Source: Gnetum montanum
Taxonomy: Eukaryota; Streptophyta; Gnetopsida; Gnetales; Gnetaceae
DNA length: 64,000 bases
Reading direction: 5' to 3'
Assembly: GCA_015680685.1 (NCBI GenBank)
Contig: MNCI01004098.1
Location: 246,578-310,577 of the forward strand
The first letter of the stretch is position 1; each line of letters opens with the position of its first letter. Both the position numbers and the translations under genes were made by a program. Shown piece after piece: positions 22,374-34,025 of this stretch. The notes under the pieces were generated by a model, which saw only the letters and a program-made list of their open reading frames with translations, did no database searches and was not told the DNA's origin.

Positions 22374-24580
22374 TGTGACATCTGAAAGCTGGAACACTGA
22401 GAGGTTATCAGGTGTACAGCCTAATCCCAGATCTGTGTAAGGGCCGTGCTAGAGAAAATGGAACTAGGGTGCCCTAAACAGTCTAGTTGATTAGTCAAGG
22501 ACTTACATGGTGTACAATAACTATATGCAAATAGTAATTTTAAAATGTAACATACTAAGGTTAAAATGGAAGAAAACGTGGGATGCACAACTATAGAAAC
22601 ACATCAAAGTATGTAACTAGGAAAATAAGCATGAACGAGTATACAAAGATGTAACATATATGCTATAGAAAAAATAGAATGAGAGTTTAGGTGAGGGAAT
22701 GCACCACCCTAAAATTGGGGGATCTAATCTTTGTTTGGATGATGAATGTGTACAATTGGTATGTAGTACTGGATAGGAACAGTTGGAAATGGGACGATAT
22801 GGTTATAGCTCTTGAATTTCTGCCAATGTGATGGTAACATAACCCAATGAGTCGATGCTTGCTAGGATAAAGGTTGCTATGCTAGGTTGAAGAGAGATCT
22901 GGGAAGTGCTACTATTGGGATTGCTGTTTATCAACCTTCTATTCGCCAATCTCTTCATTAAAGCTTACTACCAGAAGTTAACTACCAAAAGCCAAGAGTT
23001 GTTTTCTAGGGTATTTATAGAGCCAAGAGTGGGAGAGAGATGTGGCTTGGATATCACGTGTCCTAGGTCCCACAGGGCACAAACGTGGATGTGCTACGCT
23101 GACGTGTAGTGCTACATTGATGTGCTATGCTGATGTGCTACACTGAATGGAATGAGACTAGAAGTGAAACTTGCTGAGCTGTGACCATATCATTCGGATT
23201 ACATGTACCCATGGGACTACCATATTTTTACAAAAAATTCTTATGAAAAATTTAAAGTGAAGTTTATGCTCTGGGACTACATCTTCCCCTCTCTTATGAG
23301 TAGGGTTAAGTGTAGAGACAATTTCAAGACTCAACAAGGGATGCAACAAGCAAGGCGAACTACTAATCTTGACTATCAAGGAGATGTTGGGGTAGAAATG
23401 ACTATTGAAGATGAGTCCTGGAGCTTCCAAAGATGTCTTGTGGCTTCTTTTCAAGTGTTACACTACTTACACTATTCAGCATAGCCGAGTAGCATGAATA
23501 CCCACTCACTACGCTATGCTACGCTGCATAACGTAGTTTAAGACAAATCTTGCTCAAAAACTAAAAATACCCCTTCAAGACCTAGCAAGGCAAGCTATTT
23601 CAGTAACCAGCCATTACACTTTTCATGTTAAAGGAGGTTGAGACTTCCTAGTTTCATCCCTGGGATGCCTTTTATCTTTTAGGTTCTTGCTACACTGTGT
23701 TATGCTATGCAGCGTAGCATAGCATAGTAGTCAGTCTAGGATGAATTTGAATTATAACTTGCAATTTTTTGTCAAAAGACTTTGATTGGGACCTAAGGGT
23801 GAAGTGGGATAGGTAGTCTTGGAGGTTGAAGTATGGCCAAGTGTAATTCTTCTGCTAGAACAACTTGATGAAGGATCTTCTTACATTATCACCCTACTAC
23901 ATTATGCTACGCTGTGTAGTGTAGCATAGTGTAGCACCAAGTTTTTTCTGAATTTCAACTTACTTTGCAAGTGTTCTATCATGGGATCTCAATTATGTTC
24001 TGAGGTGGTAGTAGAACAAGCATTTCTCATGGTTGAAGCATGGGCAATTGTGTTTTCCACCTCAAGAAAATTTGAGAAAAGATTTTGTCTTGCTAGGGCC
24101 CTACTACGCTGTGTAGCGTAGCACAGCATAGCACTCAAACCGAGGTGATTTTTGATGAAATTTACTCTATTTTTCTATGTCATACTGATCACACTTCAAG
24201 GATGAAGTGGGGCATGCATGTTTGAAAACCAAATATCTACCAACTGCATCTTCTGTGTCTGATCTAACACTTGCAATAGTTTTAACATCACATGGCCTAC
24301 TACGCTATGTAGCATAGTAGGCCTCATAGTTAGAAAATTTTCTAAACTATATGGTCCATCCTCAATGCCTCGTTTATGCAAACTGGCCTCATGACTAGGT
24401 GTTGCATTGATTGTGCTGTAGAGGATGGCAAGCAAGCTCAGAAGCGACTTCGTAGGCATTAGGACTTCCAGGGTGTCATGTTGTCTAAGTGGTCTAGTGT
24501 GACACCATGCTTGCAGAGATCCTTGTCCAAATTTTAGGATTGTGTTGAATCATGAGAGTTCCAAAATTCATGGTGTTTCA
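22374..24580 (-). repeat. A1 5' LTR
   Basis: The 2207-bp LTR is the partner of 4994-7216. The minus-strand TATA box CTATAAATAC is at 23011-23020. U3 carries five TACGC palindromes with centres near 23522, 23714, 23915, 24112 and 24308. The last has perfect 9-bp arms GGCCTACTA/TAGTAGGCC (24294-24323). Confidence 0.9.
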
Positions 24581-25058
24581 CTAGGTATGCTATTGGGATA
24601 CCAAGTAGTCACACTTGAATGCTCCTGATTAAGTCATTCTCATTCCGTGTTTAAGGAGTTTAAGGTGAAGAGACATTAACTATGAAAGAAATAAATAACA
24701 ATAACAATTAAATAATTAAACTAAGTGAATGTTGCAATGATGAAGTAATCTTGATCTTTATTTTTGGTCATGTGTGTGTCCAAGTATGTCACACTCAAAT
24801 AAAGGTTTCGTACAATTACAATCATCACACTATAGGCATGCACTAGGGGAAAGGGTTGAGAAGAACTAAAAATCAACTAGCTTCTATCTACTGATTGAAA
24901 ACTAACTTACTTACTAACTTCCTATGCCTACATGTGTATTTATAGGCCCACATAGGAGTCATGATATCATGTATCCAATGTCATGATATCGTGTACCTAA
25001 TATTGTGGGTTTGATATCGGGGGTTTGATATCAGAGCCTATTGAATCATGATTCATCA
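24581..25058 (-). repeat. B1 3' LTR, inner part
   Basis: It continues the LTR interrupted at 4993 and matches 32410-32870. It contains the minus-strand TATA box (24936-24945) and several GATATC motifs (24960-25040). It ends at TTCATCA next to the polypurine tract. The first five bases CTAGG are the A1 duplication. Confidence 0.85.
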
Positions 25059-25070
25059 TACCCCCACAAC
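25059..25070 (-). promoter_or_regulatory. B1 polypurine tract
   Basis: The minus strand reads GTTGTGGGGGTA directly before the LTR start TGATGAATCATG. Equivalent tracts are at the same place in B0 and B3. Confidence 0.7.
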
Positions 25071-25247
25071 TAAATGAAAACTCATCCTCGAGTTAAACAA
25101 AATGAGAACAAGCCTTATTAATTACATAGTTGATAGGTATGGGATTATTGACTGGCTAGGAATTTATTCATGTCACAGTGGAAAATTGAATACAACAAAC
25201 TTAGGGCACAAATACAAAAATTACAAAATTGCAAAATTTCATGGAAC

Positions 25248-28036
25248 TCATATGGTTCTAGGTGGTGGTGCCTCCTCCATGGGATACTTCCTCTTATCTT
25301 GTGCTCCAAAATTTGGAATTTGATGGCTCTGCAATAGTGCCTAAAGCTTTTCCTCTTTAGTTCAAGGGTCTTGTGTTGTCCATGCTGATGCTCCAATGTT
25401 AGACAGAGTCGTCACCTCTCATGGACACAGTAGTTGTGGAAACATTTGATTTGCTTTAACATACTAGGCCGCAAACAACCATCATTCCTCCCCATAGGCT
25501 CTGGCTTTGTCCCTGTACTCCTGTAAATCTATAAGTCATCGAGCAAAGTTTGCTACAACATCTTTCTGCCCTTGGTAGCTAGCCTCAATTACTTCTAGTT
25601 TAGAATTTGCAACTTCTAGCTTCTGCAACATTTTCCTATGCTCAGCAAATTCTACTTCATATTTGGTGTAGGTGGTCGCTACCTACTTCTCAAGCTTTGT
25701 TCTTGGGCATTCTGATGTCAACATGGCTAGATTGGCATACCGTAAGTTTGCCAATTCCATGTACTCTTTTAGACCTTGAATCTGTAGGTCCTATATTTTA
25801 AGCACTACCTGGTGGGCAAATGCATATGTATCCAATATGACTCACCAATCAGTGTGTTGAGCACTAAAGGTGTTGATGTGGGCCTTGGCCATATGGATCT
25901 CCTTCTTGATAACTTGCTTGTACATCGCCACCTGGTCTCTGAAATGCTCCTTTAACATTTCATCCTGTTTGGCCTTGTTTTTCCATGTGCTTATTTCAAT
26001 GACCATCTTTTGTTGGATTGTGTGTACCTCCTCCATTGAGAGGGTTTGATTCTCTCTGGCCAAATGGTTCATGTCTTGGTTGACCTTGACCAATTGTTCT
26101 CGTAATTGCTAAAAGTTTTCTTCAAGAACATTCTTCTATTTTTCCACAGTGGTCAACCAAAGATTATCAGCAACGAGCTATTTATTCTCTTCTTGTAAGG
26201 CTCTGAGTGCCTTAGCATGCATGTAGGTTTGCACTTGTGCCTTGGAGGCATCATAGTCAGCCTTCTCCTTATCCTCTGCCACTCTTTTATTGTCCGTTAG
26301 TAGCTTATTGAGCTACTTCATCCTGAAAGTGTCCATCTAGTTCATGAGAAAAAACTAAGATGGGTTCCACTATGTAGCTTCCAAGGTAATGAGCCTTTCT
26401 TAGAGTCTTACCAACTTCGCTTCTGTGTGCTCAACCCTAATCTTTGCCATGACCAACTTCCCTTTGGTGGAGATGAGGTCTAATTGTGTTATCATAATAT
26501 CTTGTGGGATGTTAAACAAGAACGTAATTACTTGTCCTATCTGTAGTAATTAATCAAGGACATCCTCATGATCTGTAGGAGTCATTGAGAGACTGGCCAG
26601 AGTTTGAGCATCTCGTGCTCCTGTGACATCTACCAATGGCACAACAGGGACGTTAAAAGAGTCTTTGATGTGTTCTGTGACCACTTCTACAGCTCCTGCT
26701 ATGTCTTGGTGCTACATTACCATCACTGTGTCCCCGTCACCTATTTCCAATTGCACTTGGAAAGATGTAGCATTCCCTAAAATTTTTTGTAATCAATGGG
26801 TCTCCCTTCCTCTTGTTTGGATGGACACCTCACCCTATGCGTAATCGATAGAAACTATGGGCCGTATGGTGTCGTTGATGATGCGGAGGATATTAGCATC
26901 ATCACAACTTTCCCAATTAACTATCTTAGTGATGGCCCTGAGATGGATCATGAATGGTCTATAATCCTACAATGGTGATGGTGGTTGGTCTCATTGGCTC
27001 GTGCTGGGCCCTACTTTTTGTTGACTAGGCCTTATGCTTGGGATTTGGCTAGGCCTTGTAGTTTAAGTTGCAGTGGACCCAACTGTCTATTCTTACTTTC
27101 ACTCCAATGTCTCACTAGTACTCTTCCTTAGGGTTGGTGGATTTAGTAGTTCCACGAACAAAGCATTTTGGGCTCTTCTGGGAATGTCATTGGTGTACCA
27201 CAGAATACCAACACGTTTGCATAGCTTCCTGATGAGACAAGGGAAGGGCAACGTGAACTTCTCTATCTTGCATTCTTCAAAATGCCTCAAGATCTCCATG
27301 AGATATAGATGAGGAAGGTTAGCATTAACCTTTCCCATAAATATCACACTTCCTCTTGCTTCATATGTTGAAATTTTGTGTAATCCTCCTGTGGGGAAGA
27401 TGTGATAAGTACCAATCTTCAAGTATATCCTTTTTCCAACATCAACTCTCCATATATCTTATCTTCAATGTCGTACATCCTCTTGAACCAAATCTTTTGT
27501 GCATCAACATCAGAGCAAGTGGGTAGGTGAGAACCTTTTGGCCATATATTCAGAAGGTTTAACACTTCCAAAATGGCTTTGGTAGAAAAATCTATAGATA
27601 CACCACCAATGTCAACTATGGTGCCCTCTTCCTTATTGTGCTAAAATTGGTATGTTTCTCCTAAGTACTAGGCACCACTTTTAGAGAGAATAGGCCATAA
27701 TGGGAATCCTTTAAGTTGGTCCCTAATGACCTCAAGAGTGAATTCTGTGAAAGGTTTGAAGTTTAATTCCATGATCATAGTTGTCAACTTGGACCTTTCA
27801 TGGATAGCCTGGACATATTATGGGGACAATATGAGGTGTTGTCCCTATTCAAGCACTTCAGCAACTCCTTCTTCCACCTATCCTGACTGCATGGTAGTAG
27901 GAGTTTCTTGATGGATGCCAAATGATTGTGCCTCCTACTATACATGTTGCTTGGGAGACACTTGTCCTCTACCTCTCCTGGGCTTTTTGGACACATCTTG
28001 AGAGAGTCCTTCTTGTTGTCCATGTTTAGGGGCCAT
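25248..28036 (-). pseudogene. B1 accessory ORF (about 930 codons, intronless)
   Basis: The start ATG at 28034-28036 gives MAPKHGQQEGLSQDVSKKPR, with a basic nuclear-localisation-like KKPRRGRGQ. The B0 copy starts MARKRG at the same place (34025). One frameshift separates the first part from the rest; from 27422 to the stop at 25248 the frame is continuous apart from point stops. The middle is a helical region (VSIDFSTKAILEVLNLLNIW, HFEECKIEKFTLPFPCLI). The C-terminal third is coiled coil (NQTLSMEEVHTIQQ, LEVANSKLEVIEASYQ) and ends APPPRTI. The ORF takes the place of RT and integrase between gag and the polypurine tract, in sense orientation and with no splice-like breaks. The coiled coil and the segment before the tail look remotely like exon 7 of the family A antisense gene. 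Function is unknown. Confidence 0.65.
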
Positions 28037-28534
28037 CTGCAATCACACGAGGCCTACCATTAGTAAGGTTGTTTACAAAATTTAAATTATACCTTACTTC
28101 TACCTTAATGAATTTGTTTCTTAATTCATGTGATTTAGAGTTAGAAAATCTAGTGGTAATGTTCCCTAAAAGTTTTAATCTTAGGCCCTCTTTAATTAAG
28201 TGGCTTCAAAATTTTAATTTCCTGGTATAGGTTAGGAGATGAGATTATTTTTGGCAACATGTTTATTATTTTTATAATCAATTACCCTTTATAGTATCCT
28301 TTGGATGATGACAAATTTTGAAAAATTTATACACAATTCGGAGTGTACCCCTCCCCCATGACTAAGATGAACACTCCAGGTTCAGGTAGGTTTGAATGAA
28401 ATGAAAATCGGAGTGCTAGCGAGCAAGTTATGGTTGGTAGACCAAGAGGTGCACGAGTCACAAGTCATAGAAGAAAATTTGAAAAACTCCCCTCACATGA
28501 ATAGTTAAGAATGATGTTGACATGTGTAGGGGGT

Positions 28535-28617
28535 CCATATATATAGTTTTTGAGGACACGATATCGCATACGGGGTAGCGTGGCCCTGATATCGCATCCA
28601 ACCTAATATTGCGACCT
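28535..28617 (-). promoter_or_regulatory. Promoter-like block before B1 accessory ORF
   Basis: On the minus strand two GATATC motifs and a related site (28617-28560) are followed by CTATATATATGG (28546-28535), about 500 bases before the accessory start codon. The B LTR has the same order, a GATATC cluster and then a TATA box, and B0 has it at 34634-34541. A spliced leader or separate transcript is possible. Confidence 0.4.
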
Positions 28618-30277
28618 ATCAAAAATTGGGTACTTAGAAGAGTTGATAAATTTATGGAATTCTAAACTCAAAAATGAAGGACTTCAGGTTAGTGTAAAAG
28701 GTCCAGGGTAATATTAAATAGTCTTGAAGGCACACAAAGTATAATGGTGTAGAATCTAGCAATGAAATGCATGAATTAGATGAGGAGAAAGGACATGTTT
28801 CAGTACACAGGAACATTTGAACTAGAAGGATGATGAGGGAAAGAGTATTGTAATACTTGGAGGGTATAAAATGATGTGATGGTGATGTGTTATGAGTGCA
28901 AATTACAAAATTTATGCAAGTGGGTCTTCCCTAAAGTAGGTTCCAACCTATAATGCCCTTGTGTAACCACACTTCAAAATGTTTGTAGGAACTAGAAGGG
29001 TTAAATATAATCTACATAGATGCAACAAAACACACACATGTAGATACCATTGTGATGAGATGTGAATTCCATGCTACCCTAGACACAAGTCACAATTACA
29101 AGAATAGCAAGGTGAGGCAAATTATACAAGGGATTGTAGAGATTGGGACATGAGGTAACTAGCCTAGGGCATAATGAATCCTAAGTGTAGGGCATGATTA
29201 ATGTGTCATTAGCCCATCGCTCCAAAATCAAGACCAAGTCCATTCCTCTGATCAGTAACATCACATTGTTTCATCCCATGATGGACAATCATAAGAGTAC
29301 CATGACAACAAGGTGTACGATTACTTGGCATTTTGTTCAAGGGAGGAGTGATTTAGAATTTCTTTGTGGTACTTTGAGCTTGATATTTTCTTTTTATTTT
29401 TTTGTGGCTACTTTGGCACACTCTTCTTGCTTTTGTTTTTTTTTGAATGCTTAATCTAGAGAAGCTACCTACCTTTAGGCATGGATGCATGTATTTCTAG
29501 TGGGACCCCCTAGAATAGCATTGGGGTTATTTTTTTCTTTCTTTTTATTAACTATCTTTATTAATCTTACTTCCATTTTTTGTTAGATCTACAAGGATCT
29601 TATTACAACTAGGCTACATGGTAACTCTCACAGATCTCACCAAAGAGAATCCACCAATCCCCTTGATGTCACACCCTAGCCATTCCTTCTTAGTCCATCC
29701 TTCTTCACTCTGGGTATAATGAGAACAAAATTAATTTTAAGTTTTAATGATTAGGGATATCATTGTACCTAGAGTAGAACCTCTTATTAATAGAATGGTT
29801 GGGTGGATGTGATGGGCTCGCTATCCAAATAATTAGTCACTTGAGACTTGATAGCATAGAACAACACCCCAAACAATGAGTCACATGAGTGTTTTATTCA
29901 TAGATGAGATTACTCATAAAAAGATACATAGACAAAAAGAAAAAATAATAAATTGAAAGATGAAAAATTGGAAAACAAAAAATTGTAAAATTAAAGAAAA
30001 GAAAAACATTTATTAATTCTACTATTGTTAGAATGGTGGATACCCCCCATAACTATTTGGTTGAGCATGGCTAGAATTAATAAATGGAAGGTTCAAATCC
30101 TTGAATGTTGGAAATATTGGAACCTAGTCATACTTACCCCATTGGGGTTCACACACTTGATTAGAGTTAACATAGTGGAGCAAGTTATAAGATGTGGTTA
30201 CTTTATAAGGAGTTGACCTACTATGGTACTTGTGACCATAAGATGGTATGCAAGGATCAACATGTCTCCCCATGTGG
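28618..30277. other. B1 spacer between gag and accessory promoter
   Basis: No recognisable coding is seen on either strand. It corresponds to 34640-35520 of B0 in part and is A/T-rich with short homopolymers. The protease part found in B0 is not seen here, and its expected position abuts the run of N. Confidence 0.35.
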
Positions 30278-30448
30278 NNNNNNNNNNNNNNNNNNNNNNN
30301 NNNNNNNNNNNNNNNNNNNNNNNNNNNNNNNNNNNNNNNNNNNNNNNNNNNNNNNNNNNNNNNNNNNNNNNNNNNNNNNNNNNNNNNNNNNNNNNNNNNN
30401 NNNNNNNNNNNNNNNNNNNNNNNNNNNNNNNNNNNNNNNNNNNNNNNN
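30278..30448. other. Assembly gap (171 N)
   Basis: Undetermined bases lie inside B1, just downstream of the gag zinc-knuckle region on the minus strand. The true length is unknown. Confidence 0.99.
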
Positions 30449-31862
30449 TGTAAGGTACCCAAGGTGGTGGTCCTATTGGTGAGGATATGGGTTGATAGTA
30501 TTGAGGAGAATAATAATAATGTGGTGAGATAGATGATGTTGACCCAGTTGGGGAAACAGGACGTTGAACTTGATAAGCACTTAGGTTCGGATGGTATGAA
30601 GGGTGTAACCACTTTGGGGATGGACTTCCCCATGATTGGGATTATTTCCACTGTGATTGAACACAGTATTTTTGCATAAAGTATGGATGTAACATTCTTT
30701 CCCAATGCTCATGTAAATGTAACAACATTGGGCATTGGCCTTTGGGGTGATCGTACAAGCACATGTCGCATTGATACGTATGATTGGCAGTTGAGTTATT
30801 ATTCTCTTCAACCCTTCTCTCTAATTGTCTAGTGGTATTCCATCCTGTTTCTTGGTTTTTCATGACTTTACCTCCAATAATTTTGGCATATTCTCCACAT
30901 TTTTCATGTATCCACTCCATCATCTGATTGATCTTTGCCTCAATTTCATCTTATGATTGTAGTACTGGAAAAGATGATTCCTCTTCCTTGGGGTGATTTG
31001 ATTTTTCCTCTTCATAATCATGGACCCTTGTTGATTTTTGGGGCTGTTGAGATTTTTTAGCATTCTCCCATTTAGCCATTTCTCCTTCTTCTTTTGCTAC
31101 TCACTTAATAAGCTCTTGGAATTGATGGGTTCATAGCTCATATAGTTGACCTCAGGTGTACATCCCTAGGATCTCCCTTGTTTCATTACAGAGCCCATCT
31201 ATGATATGGTACATTAGCCTTTCCTTGGAGAACCCATGGCCCGACCAAATTTTTAATGGTGCATAATATCTTTCTAAGGCCATGTCCAAGGGTTCATGTT
31301 GCACTTGTTTCCACTCTTGGATTTTTCTCCTCAAGGTTGACACTCTTACATAAGTTTGGTATCTTTCATTGAAGAGTTCTACCATTGTTGGCCAATGTCA
31401 GATTGATTTTGGTTTTAAGGACCTATACCACACTTTTGCGTGGCCAACGAGTGTCATAGGAAAGAGATTAAGTTTTTTCCATCCATTATAAATGTTTTTC
31501 CATGCATAGGCATTGTAGAAGGCTTGTAAATGTTTTTGCAGATCTAATTCATAGCCTCTTGAAAATTTGGGGAAGTTGTTTAAATCAAGCCTGGGTAGAC
31601 GGCTTTCCTTATGATGCCTACGGGATATTCGAACAGCCTCTTGTATATGCATTAAGCTTGTAGTGGCTAGTAGGGGTTCATTTTCACTAGGTATGTTATG
31701 AATTTATGAGTTGGGATGATGTTGTTTGTGTTTATGCTCATAGGGGACCCCTACATCAAATTGGGTACTCCAAACTTCATCTTCATCATTATATAATTCA
31801 TTGGTTCTCAAATGAATTTCCTTACTAGTTGTTTCATTATCATAGTCTTGTGAGAGAGATAT
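30449..31862 (-). pseudogene. gag: B1 gag
   Basis: One minus-strand frame runs from about 31862 into the gap with only a few stops. Capsid-like signatures include LPRLDLNNFPKFSRGYELDL and VGHAKVWYRSLKP (31652-31398), followed by MVELFNERYQTY and GLCNETREILGMYT (31385-31152), typical of plant Ty3 gag. A zinc knuckle CDMCLYDHPKGQC lies near 30760, followed by a Pro/Tyr/Ser-rich tail. The start codon is not clear. The B0 copy (38990 on) has the same order. The protein would build the virus-like particle of an element that lacks its own polymerase. Confidence 0.75.
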
Positions 31863-31994
31863 AGTTGTAAATTTTTGTGTGATTTAATTGCAATTATTAT
31901 TATTATTTTTATATATATTTTTTGAAAGATATATCATTAATACTTTGTTACAGTGATCTTGTATGATGTAACTAATCTAAATAACTAGCATCAT

Positions 31995-32012
31995 TCCCTA
32001 GAAATGGTGTCA
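31995..32012 (-). promoter_or_regulatory. B1 primer-binding site, decayed tRNA-Asp type
   Basis: The minus strand reads TGACACCATTTCTAGGGA one base after the LTR. The complement of the plant tRNA-Asp 3' end is TGGCGCCGTTGCCGGGGA. All differences but one are transitions, mostly at CpG sites. Confidence 0.7.
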
Positions 32013-32013
32013 A

Positions 32014-32870
32014 TGATGAATGGTGATGTACCCCTATACTCAACCATACGAATATGAGCATTTCATGCACAATCCGATCAAACTCTATAGATGGGCTAGT
32101 TGTGATATCTAGATAGTTACTCATTGATTGTAGTTCATTGTCTTCCCACCTGGACTAGTATTTGCTTTATCACATATGGTTTAGTCCAGAGTGAGGTGTA
32201 TGATGTTGTCTCTAACCTAGTGCTACTCTTTGAGGAAATGGAAAATAAATTTAATTAAGTTAGGAGGAAAAGGAAGAGAGATTTAAGCTAATAGAAATTG
32301 GGAGAAAGAATCTAAGCTAGCTAAGTGTGATGAGCATCTATTCCTTAATCATCCATACACATCTTGGACCTCATGCATGACTACCACTGGGATTACCAAG
32401 TGCATGGCCTCGATATGCTACTGGGATACCAAGTAGTCATACTTGAATGCTCATGATTAAGTCATACTCATTCTGCGTTTAAGGAGTTTAGGGTGAAGAG
32501 AAGTTAAGTATGAAAGCAATAAATAACAATAATAATTAAATAATTAAACTAAGTGAATAAACTCAATCTTTATTTTTGATCATGTGTGTGTCCAAGTACA
32601 TCACACTTGAATAAAGGTTCTGTACAATTACAATCATCACACTATAGGCATGCATTGGGGAAAAAGGTTGAGAAGAACTAAAAATGAACTAACTTCTATC
32701 TACTGACTAAAAACTAAATCCCTATGCCTACATGTGTATTTATAGGCTCACACAGGATTCACGATATTGTGTATTCGATATCACTTCTTAGGTCATGATA
32801 TCATGTACCCGATATCGTGGGTTTGGTATCGAGGATATGATATTGGAGCCTATTTAATCATGATTCATCA
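32014..32870 (-). repeat. B1 5' LTR
   Basis: The 857-bp LTR runs from TGATGAATGG to TTCATCA in plus-strand order, with short inverted ends TGATGA/TCATCA. It carries a minus-strand TATA box at 32736-32745 and GATATC-type motifs at 32760-32850. The GGTGG duplication follows at 32871-32875. Confidence 0.9.
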
Positions 32871-32875
32871 GGTGG

Positions 32876-34025
32876 CAAGATTTGTTGAGATGGTTGGCTT
32901 AACTACATCATCAATTACTTTAAATAAGTTGGCCTCTTCCCTACTTCCCTAACTGATCGTTTTTACAATTTGCTGCAAATGACTCATTAAAGATCTATAA
33001 TCTTATGGTCGTAGTGGTGGAACTTACAATTATTGCTATTGTTGTTCTATGGTTCAGGTGGTCTCCTTAGTGTCTAGTTGGTCTTCTATTTGGTTGTTTT
33101 TGGGAGGCATTGGCTTGATCAGTTCAACATAGGTGGCATTTTGTGCCTTCCTTAATGCATCATTTGTATACCCTAAGATGGCAACTTGTTTGCATAACTT
33201 TTGAATATGATAAGGAAATAGAAGTGTTAACTTCCCTACCTTCTTCTCCTCGAATCACCTTTGGATTTCTATGAAGTAGAGGTGAGTGATGTTTGCATTG
33301 AAACTTTTCATTAATATTTCTCTACCTCTAGCTGCATATGTAGAGATTCAGTTCAATATTTTGGCAAGAAACAAGTGATAAGTGCCACTTTTAAAATAGA
33401 TCTTCTCTTTTGTAGTTAATTCACTATATTCTTTATTATCCTTGTCATATGCTTGTTACAACCATAGCTTCCTGCCATTTTTGTTAGATCTTGTTGATAT
33501 CTATGCTACATTTTCTTCTTCATTAGGGACATTTAGTACCTTTGCAATTTCCTTAATTGAGTAACACATTGAGATCCCTTCAATTTTTATAGTAGCATCT
33601 CCTTCTTAATTCTACCAAAATTGGAATGTTTCTCCAAAATACCACTTCCCATTTGTGTTCAAAGTAGGCCACAAAGGAGATGACTAAAGTTGGGCCTTAA
33701 CACCTTCTAGAGAAAATTCCAAAAATCAATCAAAGTTAAGTTCCATAATTATTTTTGACATGATCAATTTTTCCTAAATATCCTAAAGGCATTTAGGTGA
33801 TAGTGTGAGTTACTATCCCTAGATGGGCACTTGTGAAATGTCTTCTTTTGCTTGAGTAGATTGCTCCATGGTAGAAGTTTGTTGATGAATACTAAAGGAT
33901 TTTGCCTCTTGCTCTCCTTATTTTGCTTGCAGGTTTTGCTTGCTCACTTGTTCTCTTCCACTACCTCATGGTCTTTTTCTTATTGTTCATGGAAGTTCTC
34001 CTTGTGCTCCTCTTTTTCGGGCCAT
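32876..34025 (-). pseudogene. B0 accessory ORF, 5' half
   Basis: The ATG at 34023-34025 gives MARKRG, homologous to MAPKHG of B1. The basic segment after it and FSIHQQTSTM correspond to FGIHQETPTTM in B1. It is heavily broken by stops. The frame is cut at 32876 by the B1 insertion and resumes at 4592. Confidence 0.5.

Larger units (their letters stand above)
4994..24580 (-). mobile_element. Element A1: Ty3/gypsy element with antisense accessory gene
   Basis: It is 19,587 bp long, from TGTGATGTCT to GGTGTTTCA, flanked by CTAGG (4989-4993 and 24581-24585). Minus-strand order: 5' LTR (22374-24580), primer site, gag-protease (21730-18125), then a gap of about 5.7 kb filled by a plus-strand gene (12905-17601), then RT-RNase H-integrase (12396-8930), polypurine tract with hairpin, and 3' LTR (4994-7216). 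All coding is broken. The general plan resembles the Tat/Ogre type, in which protease and RT are known to be separated, but an antisense gene in that gap is not part of the Ogre description I know. Confidence 0.85.
4593..32870 (-). mobile_element. Element B1: gag plus accessory LTR element, hosting A1
   Basis: The minus-strand order is 5' LTR (32014-32870), tRNA-Asp type primer site, gag (31862-30449), a spacer with an assembly gap, an internal promoter-like block, the accessory ORF (28036-25248), polypurine tract and 3' LTR (25058-24581 continued at 4993-4593). It is bounded by GGTGG duplications. Without A1 it is about 8.7 kb. No RT, RNase H or integrase coding was seen, so it must rely on proteins from elsewhere. 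Unlike B0 it has no recognisable protease, but that part falls next to the run of N. Confidence 0.8.
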
